Positions 43,218 through 53,689 of a stretch of DNA of 64,000 bases are shown in pieces; the first letter of the stretch is position 1, and the number at the start of each line of letters is the position of its first letter. The translations under genes and the position numbers were made by a program. The notes beneath the pieces are model-generated. The model was not told the origin of the DNA, ran no database searches, and saw nothing but the letters and a program-made list of their open reading frames with translations. Source of the DNA: Microvirga terricola (GTDB taxonomy: Bacteria; Pseudomonadota; Alphaproteobacteria; Rhizobiales; Beijerinckiaceae). The stretch lies in NCBI RefSeq assembly GCF_011777495.1, contig NZ_JAATJS010000002.1, positions 310,001 through 374,000 on the forward strand, in the 5' to 3' direction.

Positions 43218-44269
43218 AGGACCGCTACTCCTCCAGAGGTTGAAAGTCGGCGAACGGGTGCCGGGCCGCTCGATTGACGGATCACGAGCTGCATGGGGAC
43301 GCTTGAAATGTGTGGCTCCGGCTTCTCACTCGGAGACTTTGCACCACCTTCGGCCTCAATGGCCTCAAGCAGGCGCGCGACGGCGATGTCGGCGATGGTC
43401 GCCATGTCCATGCGCATGGTGGTGAGAGACGGTGTGACGACTGGCGACCAGATGAGATCGTCGAAGCCGGTGACACTCGCGGCCTTCGGCACGTCGATGC
43501 CGCCGCGTTGCAGTTCCATCAGCGCGCGCAAGGCGTGAAGATCGGACACCGCGCAGAAGACCGTCGCGCCCTCGCGGGCCTTCGCGACGAGGCCAAGATC
43601 GCAGCCCTTGCCGTTCTTGCTCTCAATATCCTCGATCCAGATCACTTCACTCGTCGCATCCGCAGGCAGCGACGAGCGGATGCCGCCGACGCGGTCGTTC
43701 TGCACGTTCGAGGTGGCGCTTCCACCAATGATGACGAAATGGCGATGGCCTTGAGAGAGAAGGTACTGCCCAATCTGCTGCCCGCCATTCCAGTGATCGG
43801 CCGCAACAGTGTTTCTGGGAGTCGAAGGGCTGTCGATCACCACTACGGGTCGGCCGATATCGCCGACGCGTGTGCCCCTGCGCGGCACAACGACGAGACC
43901 GTCCGCTCCGCGCTCCAGAAGCCGGTTGATCGCTCCCGTCTGCGTTGCGATGTCACCGCGCGAGTCGGCGATGAGAACGCCGTATCCGCAATTCGCGGCA
44001 GCGAATTCGACGGCTTGCGCAATCTGCGGGAAGAGGGGATGGGCGATATCGGCCAGCACAAGGCCGAGCACGCCGCTTCGCCCCGTGCGCAGGGCCTTGG
44101 CCGGCAGCGAGGGGATATAGCCGGATTCAGCCGCCGTTTTCCGGATTTTCTCGATCAGTTCGGGCGAGACGCGTCCCTTGCCCGACAGGGCGTTGGAGAC
44201 AGTCGCCGCAGACACACCGAGCGCCGCGGCGAGGTCGCTCAAATTGGGGCGCGGGCGCGGATTGGACAT
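43214..44269 (-). CDS. LacI-family regulator of the purine-nucleoside operon
   Basis: The 351 residues carry an N-terminal LacI helix-turn-helix (NLSDLAAALGVSAATVSNALSGKGRVS, residues about 9-33) and hinge (YIPSLPAKALR). The periplasmic-binding-like effector domain follows (VLGLVLADIAHPLFPQIAQAV through SVTGFDDLIWSPVVTPSLTT). It is the first gene of the operon and is translationally coupled to the binding protein. A 16-bp palindrome with central CG lies 16 bp before its start, so it likely represses itself and the operon. The inducer is probably a nucleoside or base. Confidence 0.88.
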   Translation of the reverse strand: MSNPRPRPNLSDLAAALGVSAATVSNALSGKGRVSPELIEKIRKTAAESGYIPSLPAKALRTGRSGVLGLVLADIAHPLFPQIAQAVEFAAANCGYGVLIADSRGDIATQTGAINRLLERGADGLVVVPRRGTRVGDIGRPVVVIDSPSTPRNTVAADHWNGGQQIGQYLLSQGHRHFVIIGGSATSNVQNDRVGGIRSSLPADATSEVIWIEDIESKNGKGCDLGLVAKAREGATVFCAVSDLHALRALMELQRGGIDVPKAASVTGFDDLIWSPVVTPSLTTMRMDMATIADIAVARLLEAIEAEGGAKSPSEKPEPHISSVPMQLVIRQSSGPAPVRRLSTSGGVAVL

Positions 44270-44285
44270 GAATCGAGGAGGGTTT

Positions 44286-44301
44286 GATTAAGCGTTTAAT
44301 C
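44286..44301. promoter_or_regulatory. Putative LacI-type operator
   Basis: GATTAAGCGTTTAATC is a near-perfect palindrome with the central CG typical of LacI-family operators. Fifteen of sixteen positions are symmetric if one central pair is relaxed. It lies immediately upstream of the lacI-like gene. No other copy was found upstream of the ribokinase. Confidence 0.6.
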
Positions 44302-44341
44302 ACCTTACTTTACTTGGCAGAAATGTCGAATCCTAATTTGG

Positions 44342-45301
44342 CTACGGGACGCGCTTCGCCGCGGGAGCGACCTTTTGGGCCAGAGCGCGCTCGATCTCGT
44401 CCCGCCCCGGCATGCCGGCCTGGGCTCCCAGTTTCAGGCAGGAGAGGGAAGCGGCAGCGCAGGCTCGCTCCATCGCCGGTGCGAGGTCGAGCCCTTCACC
44501 GAGGGCGGCGGCCATGACGCCGACAAAAGTGTCTCCCGCGCCGGTCGTGTCTGCTGCTGTGACCGGAAGAGCGGCCGCGTGAAGCCGAGTGCCGTCGGGC
44601 AGTACCGCCTGAGCGCCGCGCGATCCACGTGTGACGACGCAAGTGAGGCCGAAGGACTTCGCGAGGTAAGAGGCCGCTTGCTGTTCGTCTCCACTCTTCG
44701 CCGCGCCCAAAAGAGCTGCGGTGGCGATGGCCTCATGCTCGTTCACGACGAGGATATCGGTGACAGCGAGCAGGTCGGGAATAAGATGCTGGTGTTCCTC
44801 GCCGGGTGTAGGCGCGAAATTCCAGATGACTTTGCAACCGTGTTCACGCGCACGCCGCGCGGCCGCGAGGCTTTCCTCGACTGGCACTTCCATTTGCAGA
44901 ACGAGCACGGATGTTTTGGCGAGAAGAGCATCATCGAGGAACGCGGCGCGGACGGCCAGATTGGCGCCACTGGCCACGGTGATGGCGTTTTCGCCGCTTT
45001 CATCGACGGTGATGAAGGCGCAGCCGGTGGGCTCGGCAACGGCCTTGAGGCCTACGGCATCGACGCCGTTATCTCGCAGGTTCATGAGGCACGCCTGACC
45101 AAACGGGTCGTCGCCGACCGCGCCCACCATCGCGACATCGAGAGCGCCGCGCGCGGCGCGCGCTGCGGCGACTGCCTGGTTCGCGCCCTTGCCGCCGAAG
45201 AAGCTGTCGGCACGGCGCGAGAGAACCGTCTCGCCCGGTCGCGCGATGGCGCTCACGCGTGCAACAAGATCCATGTTGATCGAGCCGAATATCGAGATCA
45301 T
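44342..45301 (-). CDS. rbsK: Ribokinase (PfkB family)
   Basis: The ATG at 45301 follows GGGG and gives 319 residues; an ATG 12 bp upstream is the alternative. PfkB motifs: FGGKGANQAVAAARA (signature 1) and DTTGAGDTFVGVMAAAL (signature 2 with catalytic Asp). FGSINMDLVARV at the start fits ribokinase. It phosphorylates ribose released by the nucleoside hydrolase to ribose 5-phosphate. It is upstream of the LacI operon with its own leader and no shared operator, so regulation may differ. Confidence 0.85.
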   Translation of the reverse strand: MISIFGSINMDLVARVSAIARPGETVLSRRADSFFGGKGANQAVAAARAARGALDVAMVGAVGDDPFGQACLMNLRDNGVDAVGLKAVAEPTGCAFITVDESGENAITVASGANLAVRAAFLDDALLAKTSVLVLQMEVPVEESLAAARRAREHGCKVIWNFAPTPGEEHQHLIPDLLAVTDILVVNEHEAIATAALLGAAKSGDEQQAASYLAKSFGLTCVVTRGSRGAQAVLPDGTRLHAAALPVTAADTTGAGDTFVGVMAAALGEGLDLAPAMERACAAASLSCLKLGAQAGMPGRDEIERALAQKVAPAAKRVP

Positions 45302-45399
45302 GCCGTGCCCCATCCGATTGCGGCTGTCGACCTGCCGCTAAGGGCGGTTTAGTCCCAAAGTCGGGCTGCGGTCAAAGCGCGTTTGAGCACTGAGAAATG

Positions 45400-45430
45400 A
45401 AAAAAGGGCGCATCGGCTTGCGATGCGCCC
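45400..45430 (-). terminator. Intrinsic terminator after ggt operon
   Basis: A 10-bp perfect stem GGGCGCATCG/CGATGCGCCC with loop GCTTG is followed on the minus strand by six T. It lies 22 bp after the ggt stop. Confidence 0.9.
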
Positions 45431-45452
45431 CGTCCTTTTTCGTCAACCTCTG

Positions 45453-47246
45453 TTAGCGGCCGACTGCGTAGGCCTGCATAAGCCGCGGGGTCGCCGCGCC
45501 GTGGAGCAGGCCATCGGCATCGCGGCTCGCTGCGACGAGGCGGCCGACGGTCCAGGCCGGAACGGCTTCGACCTCGTGGCCGCGTGCACGCAACTCGTCG
45601 AGAACCTCCGTGCCGAAGGATTCCTCCGCCGCCAGATGGCCGGGCTTCTGCTCGCGCGGATAGAACGAGGAGGGGAAGTGCGCCGTGTGCGCCATGGGCT
45701 GGTCGATCGCTTCCTGCAGGTTGAGCCCGTGATGCGCGTGGCGCAGGAAAAGCAACAGCTGCCACTGCTCCTGCTGGTCGCCGCCGGGCGAGCCGAACAC
45801 CATGTAGGGCTTGCCGTCCTTCTCCGCGAGGGTGGGGGTGAGCGTCGTGCGCGGGCGTTTGCCCGGTTCCAAGCTCGCAGGCAGTCCGTGCTCCAGCCAG
45901 AACATCTGCGCACGCGAGTTGAGCATGAAGCCGAGCTCCGGAATCACCGGCGAGGACTGCAACCAGCCGCCGGAGGGCATGGCAGCGATCATGTTGCCGA
46001 AACGGTCGACGACGTCCACATGTACCGTGTCGCCGCGCCGTGCGGAGCGCATGGAGGCAAGCGTCGGCTCGCCGCCTGTCACCTTGCGGTCGGTGGTGGA
46101 GAGATCGCGCAAAGCCTTCATGGCGCGCTCGACCTGCAACTCGTAACCCTCGACATGGCCGGGGCGCAGTTCGAGCGAGGCGCGATCGCCGATCAGCTTG
46201 CGGCGCTCGTCGTTGTAAGCGTCCGATAGAAGCGTTTCCATCGGCACCTTCACGAAGTTCGGATCGCCATAATAGGCCTCGCGATCCGCGAAGGCGAGCT
46301 TCATGGCTTCGACCACCGTGTGTAGGAAGGGCGCGCTAGAGTGGCCCATCGACGCGAGGTCAAAGCCTTTGAGAAGCGCCAGCGTCTGCAGGAAGACCGG
46401 GCCTTGCCCCCACGGGCGGATCTTGTTCACGCGGTAATTGTGATAGTCATACGTCTGCGGCGCATCATAGGTCGCGGACCAGGAGGCCAGGTCATCGGCC
46501 GTCAGCACGCCGCGATGGCGTGAGCCGCTCTGGTCCATCACCTCGGTCTTGCGGACGAACGCATCGATGGCCTCGGCCACGAAGCCCTTATAAAAGGCTT
46601 CACGCGCGGCTTCGATTTCACCTTCGCGATTGCGGCCCTTGGCTTCCGCCTCGCGCAGAACGCGCTTCCATGTGTCAGCAAGAGGCACGTTGCGGAAGAT
46701 CTGGCGCGGAGCCGGCGCGTTGCCGCCGGGCAGGAACAGCGCGGCGGAGGTCGGCCACTCGGTTTCGAAGAAACCCTTCAGCCCTTTGATGGTGTCCGCG
46801 ACGCGCGGCAACAGCGGGTGGCCCTGCTCGGCATAATAGATGGCGGGCTCCAGCACATCGCGCAGGCGCAGGGTGCCGTGGTCTCGCAGCAGCAGCATCC
46901 AGGCATCGAAGGCGCCGGGAATGACGGTGGCGAGCAGGCCGTTGCCGGGGATCAGGGACAGGTCCTCATTGCGATAGTGCTCGATGGTCGCGCCCTTTGG
47001 CGCGGTGCCCTGACCGCAGAGCACTTCCACCTTGCCGGTCTTCGCCGAATAGAAGACAGCGGGAACTTCGCCCGCCGGACCGACGAGATGCGGCTCGACC
47101 ACCTGCAGAACGAAGCCCGACGCGACGCAGGCGTCGAAGGCATTGCCGCCCTTCTCCAGCATCGCCATGCCGGAGGCGGAAGCGAGCCAATGGGTCGAGG
47201 TGACGACACCGAAGGTGCCGAGAATTTCAGGCCGTGTTGTGAACAT
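45453..47246 (-). CDS. ggt: Gamma-glutamyltransferase family protein (cytoplasmic)
   Basis: The 597-residue Ntn-hydrolase proenzyme has autoprocessing nucleophile Thr about residue 407 in RRGDTVHVDVVDRFGNM and the product-binding PSGGWLQSSPVI. The N-terminal GPAGEVPAVFYSA and GGNAFDACVA segments are family hallmarks. It has no signal peptide, unlike secreted Ggt, which suggests cytoplasmic hydrolysis of imported gamma-glutamyl compounds. It is the last gene of the peptide-importer operon and is followed by the terminator. The specific substrate, possibly glutathione, is inference. Confidence 0.85.
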   Translation of the reverse strand: MFTTRPEILGTFGVVTSTHWLASASGMAMLEKGGNAFDACVASGFVLQVVEPHLVGPAGEVPAVFYSAKTGKVEVLCGQGTAPKGATIEHYRNEDLSLIPGNGLLATVIPGAFDAWMLLLRDHGTLRLRDVLEPAIYYAEQGHPLLPRVADTIKGLKGFFETEWPTSAALFLPGGNAPAPRQIFRNVPLADTWKRVLREAEAKGRNREGEIEAAREAFYKGFVAEAIDAFVRKTEVMDQSGSRHRGVLTADDLASWSATYDAPQTYDYHNYRVNKIRPWGQGPVFLQTLALLKGFDLASMGHSSAPFLHTVVEAMKLAFADREAYYGDPNFVKVPMETLLSDAYNDERRKLIGDRASLELRPGHVEGYELQVERAMKALRDLSTTDRKVTGGEPTLASMRSARRGDTVHVDVVDRFGNMIAAMPSGGWLQSSPVIPELGFMLNSRAQMFWLEHGLPASLEPGKRPRTTLTPTLAEKDGKPYMVFGSPGGDQQEQWQLLLFLRHAHHGLNLQEAIDQPMAHTAHFPSSFYPREQKPGHLAAEESFGTEVLDELRARGHEVEAVPAWTVGRLVAASRDADGLLHGAATPRLMQAYAVGR

Positions 47247-47269
47247 GAAACTGATCCGAGCTGACGAGA

Positions 47270-48139
47270 CTAGTTTTCGCGGGGGTCGAGGGCATCGCGC
47301 AGGCCGTCACCCATCAGGTTGAAGCCGAGCACGATGAGGAAGATGGCGGAGCCGGGGAAGAATGACATCCACGGCGCCTGGCTCATGAAGTTCTTTGCCG
47401 TGTTCAGCATAGAACCCCACGACGGGTTCGGCGGCTGCTGGCCGAGCCCGAGGAAGGAGAGGCTGGCCTCCGCAATGATCGCCGAGGCGATGGTCAGCGT
47501 CGCTTGCACCAGGATGGGCGGCAGCGCATTCGGCAGGATGTATCGGGCAATGATCCAGAAATCCGGCAGGCCGATGGCGCGTGCGCCTTCCACATAATCC
47601 TCCGCGCGGACGGACAGAACCTGTCCGCGCGTCAGGCGGATGAAGATGGGCATGGCGGACAAGCCGATGGCGATCATCGCATTCGTCAGGCTCGGGCCGA
47701 GGAAAGCGGCGAGCGCGATGGCGAGGATGAGGAAGGGGATGGACAGCAAAGCGTCTGTCGCACGCGAGATCGAGGCGTCGAGCCATCCGCCGAAATAGCC
47801 GGAGATCAGGCCGAAGGGCACGCCGAGAAGTATGGCGATGCCAACCGAAATGACGCCCGCGCTGAGTGACGCACGGGTTCCGAGCAGCATGCGCGAGAAC
47901 ACATCGCGCCCAAGCTCATCTGTGCCGAACCAGTAGAGCGCGGAGGGCGCCTTGCGGATCGTCGAGAAACTCGGCTTGATCGGATCGAACGGCGCGATGA
48001 GCGGCGCAATCAGCGCGATCAGGACAAAGAACAGCACGACCCCAGCCCCAAAGACCGCAGCACGGTTCTTCAGGAATTTGGCAAGGATGCGGTTGCGCTT
48101 CTTCGGAAGGGCGATTTCGTCGGTAATGGCGAGAGTCAT
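47270..48139 (-). CDS. Peptide ABC importer permease (DppC/OppC-like)
   Basis: The ATG at 48139 overlaps the upstream stop by 4 bp. The 289 residues form six helices with the N-terminal OppC_N region (RILAKFLKNRAAVFG) and the EAA loop EGARAIGLPDFWIIARYILPNALPP. It pairs with the DppB-like permease. Confidence 0.88.
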   Translation of the reverse strand: MTLAITDEIALPKKRNRILAKFLKNRAAVFGAGVVLFFVLIALIAPLIAPFDPIKPSFSTIRKAPSALYWFGTDELGRDVFSRMLLGTRASLSAGVISVGIAILLGVPFGLISGYFGGWLDASISRATDALLSIPFLILAIALAAFLGPSLTNAMIAIGLSAMPIFIRLTRGQVLSVRAEDYVEGARAIGLPDFWIIARYILPNALPPILVQATLTIASAIIAEASLSFLGLGQQPPNPSWGSMLNTAKNFMSQAPWMSFFPGSAIFLIVLGFNLMGDGLRDALDPREN

Positions 48140-49083
48140 CGGGCGTGCCTCAGGCGAGGATTGACGAGGACATAGAGAACGTCCGCAAGAAGATTCATGA
48201 AGATGAAGCCGACAGCGGTGCACAGCACGACACCTTGCACCACCGCGTAGTCACGGTTGAAGACCGCGTCGACCACGAGCTTGCCGAAGCCTGGAATGGT
48301 GAAGATCTGCTCCGTCAGCACCGCACCGGCCAAGAGCTCGCCGAAGAGCAGGGTGGCGAGCGTGATGATGGGCATCAGCGCGTTGCGCAGGGCATGTTTC
48401 CAGATCACGACCGGTGCCAGCAGGCCCTTGGCGCGCGCGGTGCGGATATAGTCTGAGCGCAGCACGCCGAGCATGGCGCTGCGGGTGTGGCGCATCAGGC
48501 TCGCGGCAAGACCAGTGCCAAGCACGAAGGAAGGCATGATCATGGTCTTGATATTGAGCCACAGATCCTCGCTCGGCGGCACGAAGCCGGAAGCGGGCAG
48601 AAGCTGCCACTGTACCGAAACCAGCATGATGAGAAGAATGCCGAGCCAGAAATTCGGAATGGAGAGGCCGGACAAAGCCACGACGTTCGTGGCGTAGTCG
48701 ATGGCCTTGCCCTTCTTGACGGCGGAGATGATGCCGGCGGGGATGCCGATGGCAAGCGCGATGATCATCGCGAAAATCGCAAGCTCGATCGTCACCGGCA
48801 GCTTGGTGAGGATGAGCTTCAGAACGGGAATGTCGGTGCGCAGCGAGATGCCGAGATTGCCCTGAATGACCTGGGTGAGCCAGGCGAAATACTGCACCGG
48901 AATCGGATCGTCGAGGCGATACTTTTCACGCAGGAAGGCCAGCACCTGCGGGTCGCGCTCTTCGCCCGCCATGGTCAAAACGGGATCGCCTGGCAGAAGC
49001 TGTTGCAAGGCAAAGACCAAAACCGACACCAGAAGAATGGTCGGAAGGGCGATCAGAAGGCGTCGAGCGATATAGCGGAGCAT
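48136..49083 (-). CDS. Peptide ABC importer permease (DppB/OppB-like)
   Basis: The 315 residues open with the OppB-type LRYIARRLLIALPTILLVSV helix, include GDPVLTMAGEERDPQVLAFL, and carry the EAA loop TARAKGLLAPVVIWKHALRNAL. It forms the transmembrane channel with DppC. It lies 76 bp after the binding-protein gene; a strong hairpin in the gap may give polarity. Confidence 0.9.
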   Translation of the reverse strand: MLRYIARRLLIALPTILLVSVLVFALQQLLPGDPVLTMAGEERDPQVLAFLREKYRLDDPIPVQYFAWLTQVIQGNLGISLRTDIPVLKLILTKLPVTIELAIFAMIIALAIGIPAGIISAVKKGKAIDYATNVVALSGLSIPNFWLGILLIMLVSVQWQLLPASGFVPPSEDLWLNIKTMIMPSFVLGTGLAASLMRHTRSAMLGVLRSDYIRTARAKGLLAPVVIWKHALRNALMPIITLATLLFGELLAGAVLTEQIFTIPGFGKLVVDAVFNRDYAVVQGVVLCTAVGFIFMNLLADVLYVLVNPRLRHAR

Positions 49084-49120
49084 GAGGCTCTGTCATCTGC
49101 TGTGAGAGGGAAGGCGGGGG

Positions 49121-49146
49121 CGTGCCCGGCTCAATCGCCGGGCACG
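49121..49146 (-). repeat. Intercistronic hairpin between dppA-like and dppB-like genes
   Basis: A perfect 10-bp inverted repeat CGTGCCCGGC/GCCGGGCACG has a 6-base loop and no T run. Such structures after binding-protein genes protect the upstream mRNA 3' end and attenuate the permease genes, raising binding-protein stoichiometry. Confidence 0.6.
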
Positions 49147-49159
49147 CGATTCATGATCG

Positions 49160-50653
49160 TCAGGAAGCGAACTTCACGTCCTTCAGACGGATGAGGCCAT
49201 CCGGGTAGGGCTTGAAGCCAGTCACCTTCTTCGACAGTGCGAAGGGCCAGGGCTGGTAGTAGGTGTAGATGATCGGCAGTTCGTCGAGCAGGACGGCCTG
49301 CGCCGCATCATACAGCGCCTTGCGCTTGCCTTCGTCGGTGATCGAGCGGGCTTCGTTGAGGATCTTGTCGATCTCCGGGTTGCAATACCGGCCGTCATTG
49401 AGAGCGCCCTTGCAGGTGGCGAAGGCGTGGATATTGCCGTCGGGGTCGACGCGACCGGACCAGCCGATCACGTTCACATCGAAGTTACCGGCTGCGGCCT
49501 CCTTCTGCATGGCCGCGAATTCGGTCGGACGAAGGGTGATCTCGAAGCCGGCCTCGGCGGCCATCGCCTGGATCATTTCCGAGATCTGCTGCGCGGTCGT
49601 GCTGGTGCCGTAGGTCAGCTCGAACTTGACGCGCTCTTGCCCCGCTGCCTTCAGAAGAGCTTTGGCCTTCGCGACGTCGCGCTTGCGCTTGTCATACTTC
49701 GGATCGTGATAGGGGCTGGCGAGCGGGAAGGGCTGCGTCGCCGGGGGATAGATGCCTTGTCCGACGACCTCGTTGATCACATCCATGTCGATAGACAGCT
49801 CAAGTGCCTGACGGATGCGCTTGTCCTGCCCGAGCGGCGTCTTGGAGCGATCGCCGTTGTTGGTGTTGATCGTCAGGCCCTGATAGCCGATGCCGTTGAC
49901 CGGCGCGAAGATGAGCTTTGCATCGCCCTTCACGCTCGGCGTGTCGCTCGGGGCGAGACGTTCAAGCATGTCGATGTTGCCCGCCTTCAGGTTGGCGAGC
50001 TTCACGGTGGTGTCCGTGATCGGCGTGAAGACGACGCGGTCGAAGTTGTATGCCTTGGCGTTCCAGTGCTCCTTGAAGCGCTCGAGAACGATGCGGTCGT
50101 TCTGCACGCGCTCGACGAACTTGAACGGGCCGGAGCAGACGGGCTTCTGGGCGAAATCGCCGAAGGCTTTCGGCGACAGCATCATGCCGGCGCGGTCGGA
50201 GAGCTGCGACAGCAGCGTGCCGTCCGGCCGGGCGAGCTTGATGGCGACAGTCAGATCGTCAACGACCTCGACGCTCTCGACTGAGCTAAGTTCGCTCTTG
50301 CGGAGGCTGTCCTGAAGGGTACGCGCACGGTCGAGGTTCGCCTTCACCGCTGCCGCGTCGATCTTCTCGCCGTCGTGGAAGGTTGCGCCGGAGCGCAGCT
50401 TGAAGGTCAGCGTCTTGCCGTCCTCGCCCCACTTCCATTCTGTGGCGAGTTCGGGTGTGAATTTCAGGTCGGGCGTGATGTCGATGAGCTTGTCGCAGAG
50501 CGACGCGAACACGATGCGGCCTGTGAACGTGCGCGCGCGGTGCGGATCGAGCACGTCCGGGTCGTCGTTGAGGGCGATCTTCAGGGTCTGGGCCGAGACG
50601 GCGGTGCTCATCAAGAGCCCGACGGCCATGGCCATCATAGAAATAGGTTTCAT
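49160..50653 (-). CDS. Peptide-binding periplasmic protein (SBP_bac_5, DppA-like)
   Basis: The 497-residue protein has a signal peptide (MKPISMMAMAVGLLMSTAVSAQ) and a family-5 solute-binding fold: PDVLDPHRARTFTGRIVF, DLKFTPELATEWKW, LTFKLRSGATFHDGEKIDAA, and the C-terminal NVIGWSGRVDPDGN and YTYYQPWPFAL. Family-5 proteins bind di- and oligopeptides, nickel or glutathione. The gamma-glutamyltransferase at the operon end suggests a gamma-glutamyl peptide. Confidence 0.88.
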   Translation of the reverse strand: MKPISMMAMAVGLLMSTAVSAQTLKIALNDDPDVLDPHRARTFTGRIVFASLCDKLIDITPDLKFTPELATEWKWGEDGKTLTFKLRSGATFHDGEKIDAAAVKANLDRARTLQDSLRKSELSSVESVEVVDDLTVAIKLARPDGTLLSQLSDRAGMMLSPKAFGDFAQKPVCSGPFKFVERVQNDRIVLERFKEHWNAKAYNFDRVVFTPITDTTVKLANLKAGNIDMLERLAPSDTPSVKGDAKLIFAPVNGIGYQGLTINTNNGDRSKTPLGQDKRIRQALELSIDMDVINEVVGQGIYPPATQPFPLASPYHDPKYDKRKRDVAKAKALLKAAGQERVKFELTYGTSTTAQQISEMIQAMAAEAGFEITLRPTEFAAMQKEAAAGNFDVNVIGWSGRVDPDGNIHAFATCKGALNDGRYCNPEIDKILNEARSITDEGKRKALYDAAQAVLLDELPIIYTYYQPWPFALSKKVTGFKPYPDGLIRLKDVKFAS

Positions 50654-50670
50654 GGATTTTCTCCTCTGGT

Positions 50671-51761
50671 TTAGCGGCCCGGCGCGCCGGCCTTGTCCTG
50701 CCGGTCACGCCAAGTTCTGTAGAGTTCGAGACGTTTGGTGAGTGCGGGGCTTGCGGGCGGTGCAGCCAGAGCACCCGCGCCCGCATTCTGGATGTCGCGC
50801 CAGAAATGGCAGGCGACCTTGCGTCCGCCTTCAGCGGTTTCGAGTTTCGGATGCTGCTCCTTGCACAGCGCCTTGGCGTGCGGGCAGCGCGTGTGAAAAC
50901 GGCAGCCCGGCGGCGGCGCGGTCGGGCTCGGCACGTCGCCTTGCAGCAGCGGCTTGGGTGAGCGATTGACCGGGCTCGGAACCGGGATCGCGGTCATGAG
51001 CGCCTGCGTGTAGGGATGAAGCGGATTGTCGAAAAGATCGTCCGTCTCGCTCAGCTCGACGGCCTCGCCGAGATACATCACCGCGATGCGATCGCTCATG
51101 TGACGAATGACGGCAAGATCGTGCGCGACGATCACGAGAGTGAGCCCGAACTTTTCCTTCAGATCTTCAAGCAAGTTGATGATCTGCGCCTGGATCGACA
51201 CGTCGAGCGCCGAGACGGGCTCGTCGCCGATGATGAGCTTCGGCTCGCCGGCCAGCGCGCGGGCGATGCCGATGCGCTGACGCTGGCCGCCGGAGAATTC
51301 ATGCGGATAGCGATCCGCATGCGCCGGAAGGAGGCCGACGGTCCGGAGAAGTTCGTCCACGCGCTTGCGCCGTTCCTCTCCGTGAGCGAGCCCATGCAGG
51401 GCGATGGGCTCGGCGATGATGTCCCGCACGGTCATGCGCGGGTTGAGCGATGCGAACGGGTCCTGGAAGATGATCTGCAATTCGCGGCGGAGGCGGCGCA
51501 TGTCGCGTTGGTTCAGCGCGCGGATAGAGCGCCCTTCATAGAGCACGTCGCCTGCGGTCGCTTCGATCAAGCGTAAAAGAAGGCGGCCGAGCGTGGACTT
51601 GCCGCAGCCGGATTCGCCGACGATGGCAAATGTCTCACCGCGCTTGACCTGAAGCGAAACGCCGTCGACCGCGCGCACGACGGTCGGGGAGGAGAGAAGA
51701 CCGCCGCCGCCGAAATGTTTGACGAGGCCAATGCCCTCAAGAATGATGTTGTTCGTGGTCG

Positions 51762-51765
<4 letters not shown>
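50671..51765 (-). CDS. Peptide ABC importer ATPase (DppF/OppF-like)
   Basis: The GTG at 51765 overlaps the upstream TGA (GTGA) and has GGGGAGCGG before it, giving 364 residues. Walker [13 protein letters not shown], signature [15 protein letters not shown], Walker [14 protein letters not shown] and the C-terminal oligopeptide-transport domain with [14 protein letters not shown] (a Cys cluster typical of OppF/DppF, binding a 4Fe-4S cluster in some members). It pairs with DppD. Confidence 0.9.
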
Positions 51766-52813
<1,048 letters not shown>

Positions 52814-52817
<4 letters not shown>

Positions 52818-53587
52818 GCCGCAGGTCTTCCTTGGTCATTGGATGGTTGCCCGTTTGCGGTTTGAATGTCGTAATTGTCTTGCGCAGGCTTCGTCATGAT
52901 TTTGACGAGGCTCTCACGGACGGCTTCCAGATGTTCGCGCATGGCTTGTTCGGCACCGCGGCCGTCCCGGGCCGCAATGGCTGCGACGATCCGATGATGG
53001 TAATGCACGTAAGTCCGCTCGCCTGCAGGGCTGCGGGCCTGTTCACGCAGCCGCCGCCATGTCGGGTCCTGGCGGATCTGGTTGATCATGTCCATGAACG
53101 CGAAGAGCAGACTGTTGCCCGCAGCTTCGGCGATGGCGCGGTGGAACGCGCCGTCCCAGAGTTCGCGATTGTCCGTATCGGTTGCGGCGGAAGTACCCGT
53201 CTTGTGGGCGAGATGCTCCAGGCGCTCGATGTCTCCGTTCGAGGCGCGCAGGGCTGCTAGGCGCGCGAGCATGGGCTCGATGCCGAGGCGCGCTTCCATG
53301 ACCTCAAGCGGGTTGGTGCGGCTGGAAAGCTCCTCCACGCTCGTATCCGCCCGCGCCGGGCGGGGGCCGAGAAAGGTGCCTTTGCCCTGGTGGCGCCAGA
53401 GCCGACCTTCAGCCTCCAACACGTCGAGTGCGCGCCGCAGCGTCCGCCGGCCGACACTCAATTGGAGGGCGAGGGCGCGTTCCGGCGGCAACTGCTTGTC
53501 ATCGCCCGCCGCCCGGGAATCGAGCAGGGCGCGCAGCTGCCGGAGGGCAAAATCCGAGCTGTCCGAGGGGCGTTCATCCTTGGTCAT
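52814..53587 (-). CDS. GntR-family (FadR-subfamily) regulator of the peptide/ggt operon
   Basis: The ATG at 53587 with AGGAAA upstream gives 257 residues. The N-terminal winged helix (residues about 10-80, LPPERALALQLSVGRRTLRRALDVLEAEG) precedes an all-helical FCD effector domain (about 95-235) with Asp/His metal-ligand-like positions (DGAFHRAIAEA, HYHHRIVAAI). It heads the operon, so it probably senses a catabolic intermediate. Two perfect inverted repeats upstream are candidate operators. Confidence 0.88.
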
Positions 53588-53605
53588 CCGGATTTCCTGG
53601 AATGA

Positions 53606-53623
53606 ACCAATGTTATCATTGGT
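53606..53623. promoter_or_regulatory. Putative GntR operator 1
   Basis: A perfect inverted repeat ACCAATG-TTAT-CATTGGT lies 18 bp upstream of the gntR ATG. Position close to the start suggests repression. The arm core ACCAAT/ATTGGT recurs in operator 2. Confidence 0.7.
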
Positions 53624-53689
53624 GCTGTCCCGACTTGCCTGTTCTTGCCAAAATGATCGACTGTTTGAAATGAAGCTAAGCTGATTGCG

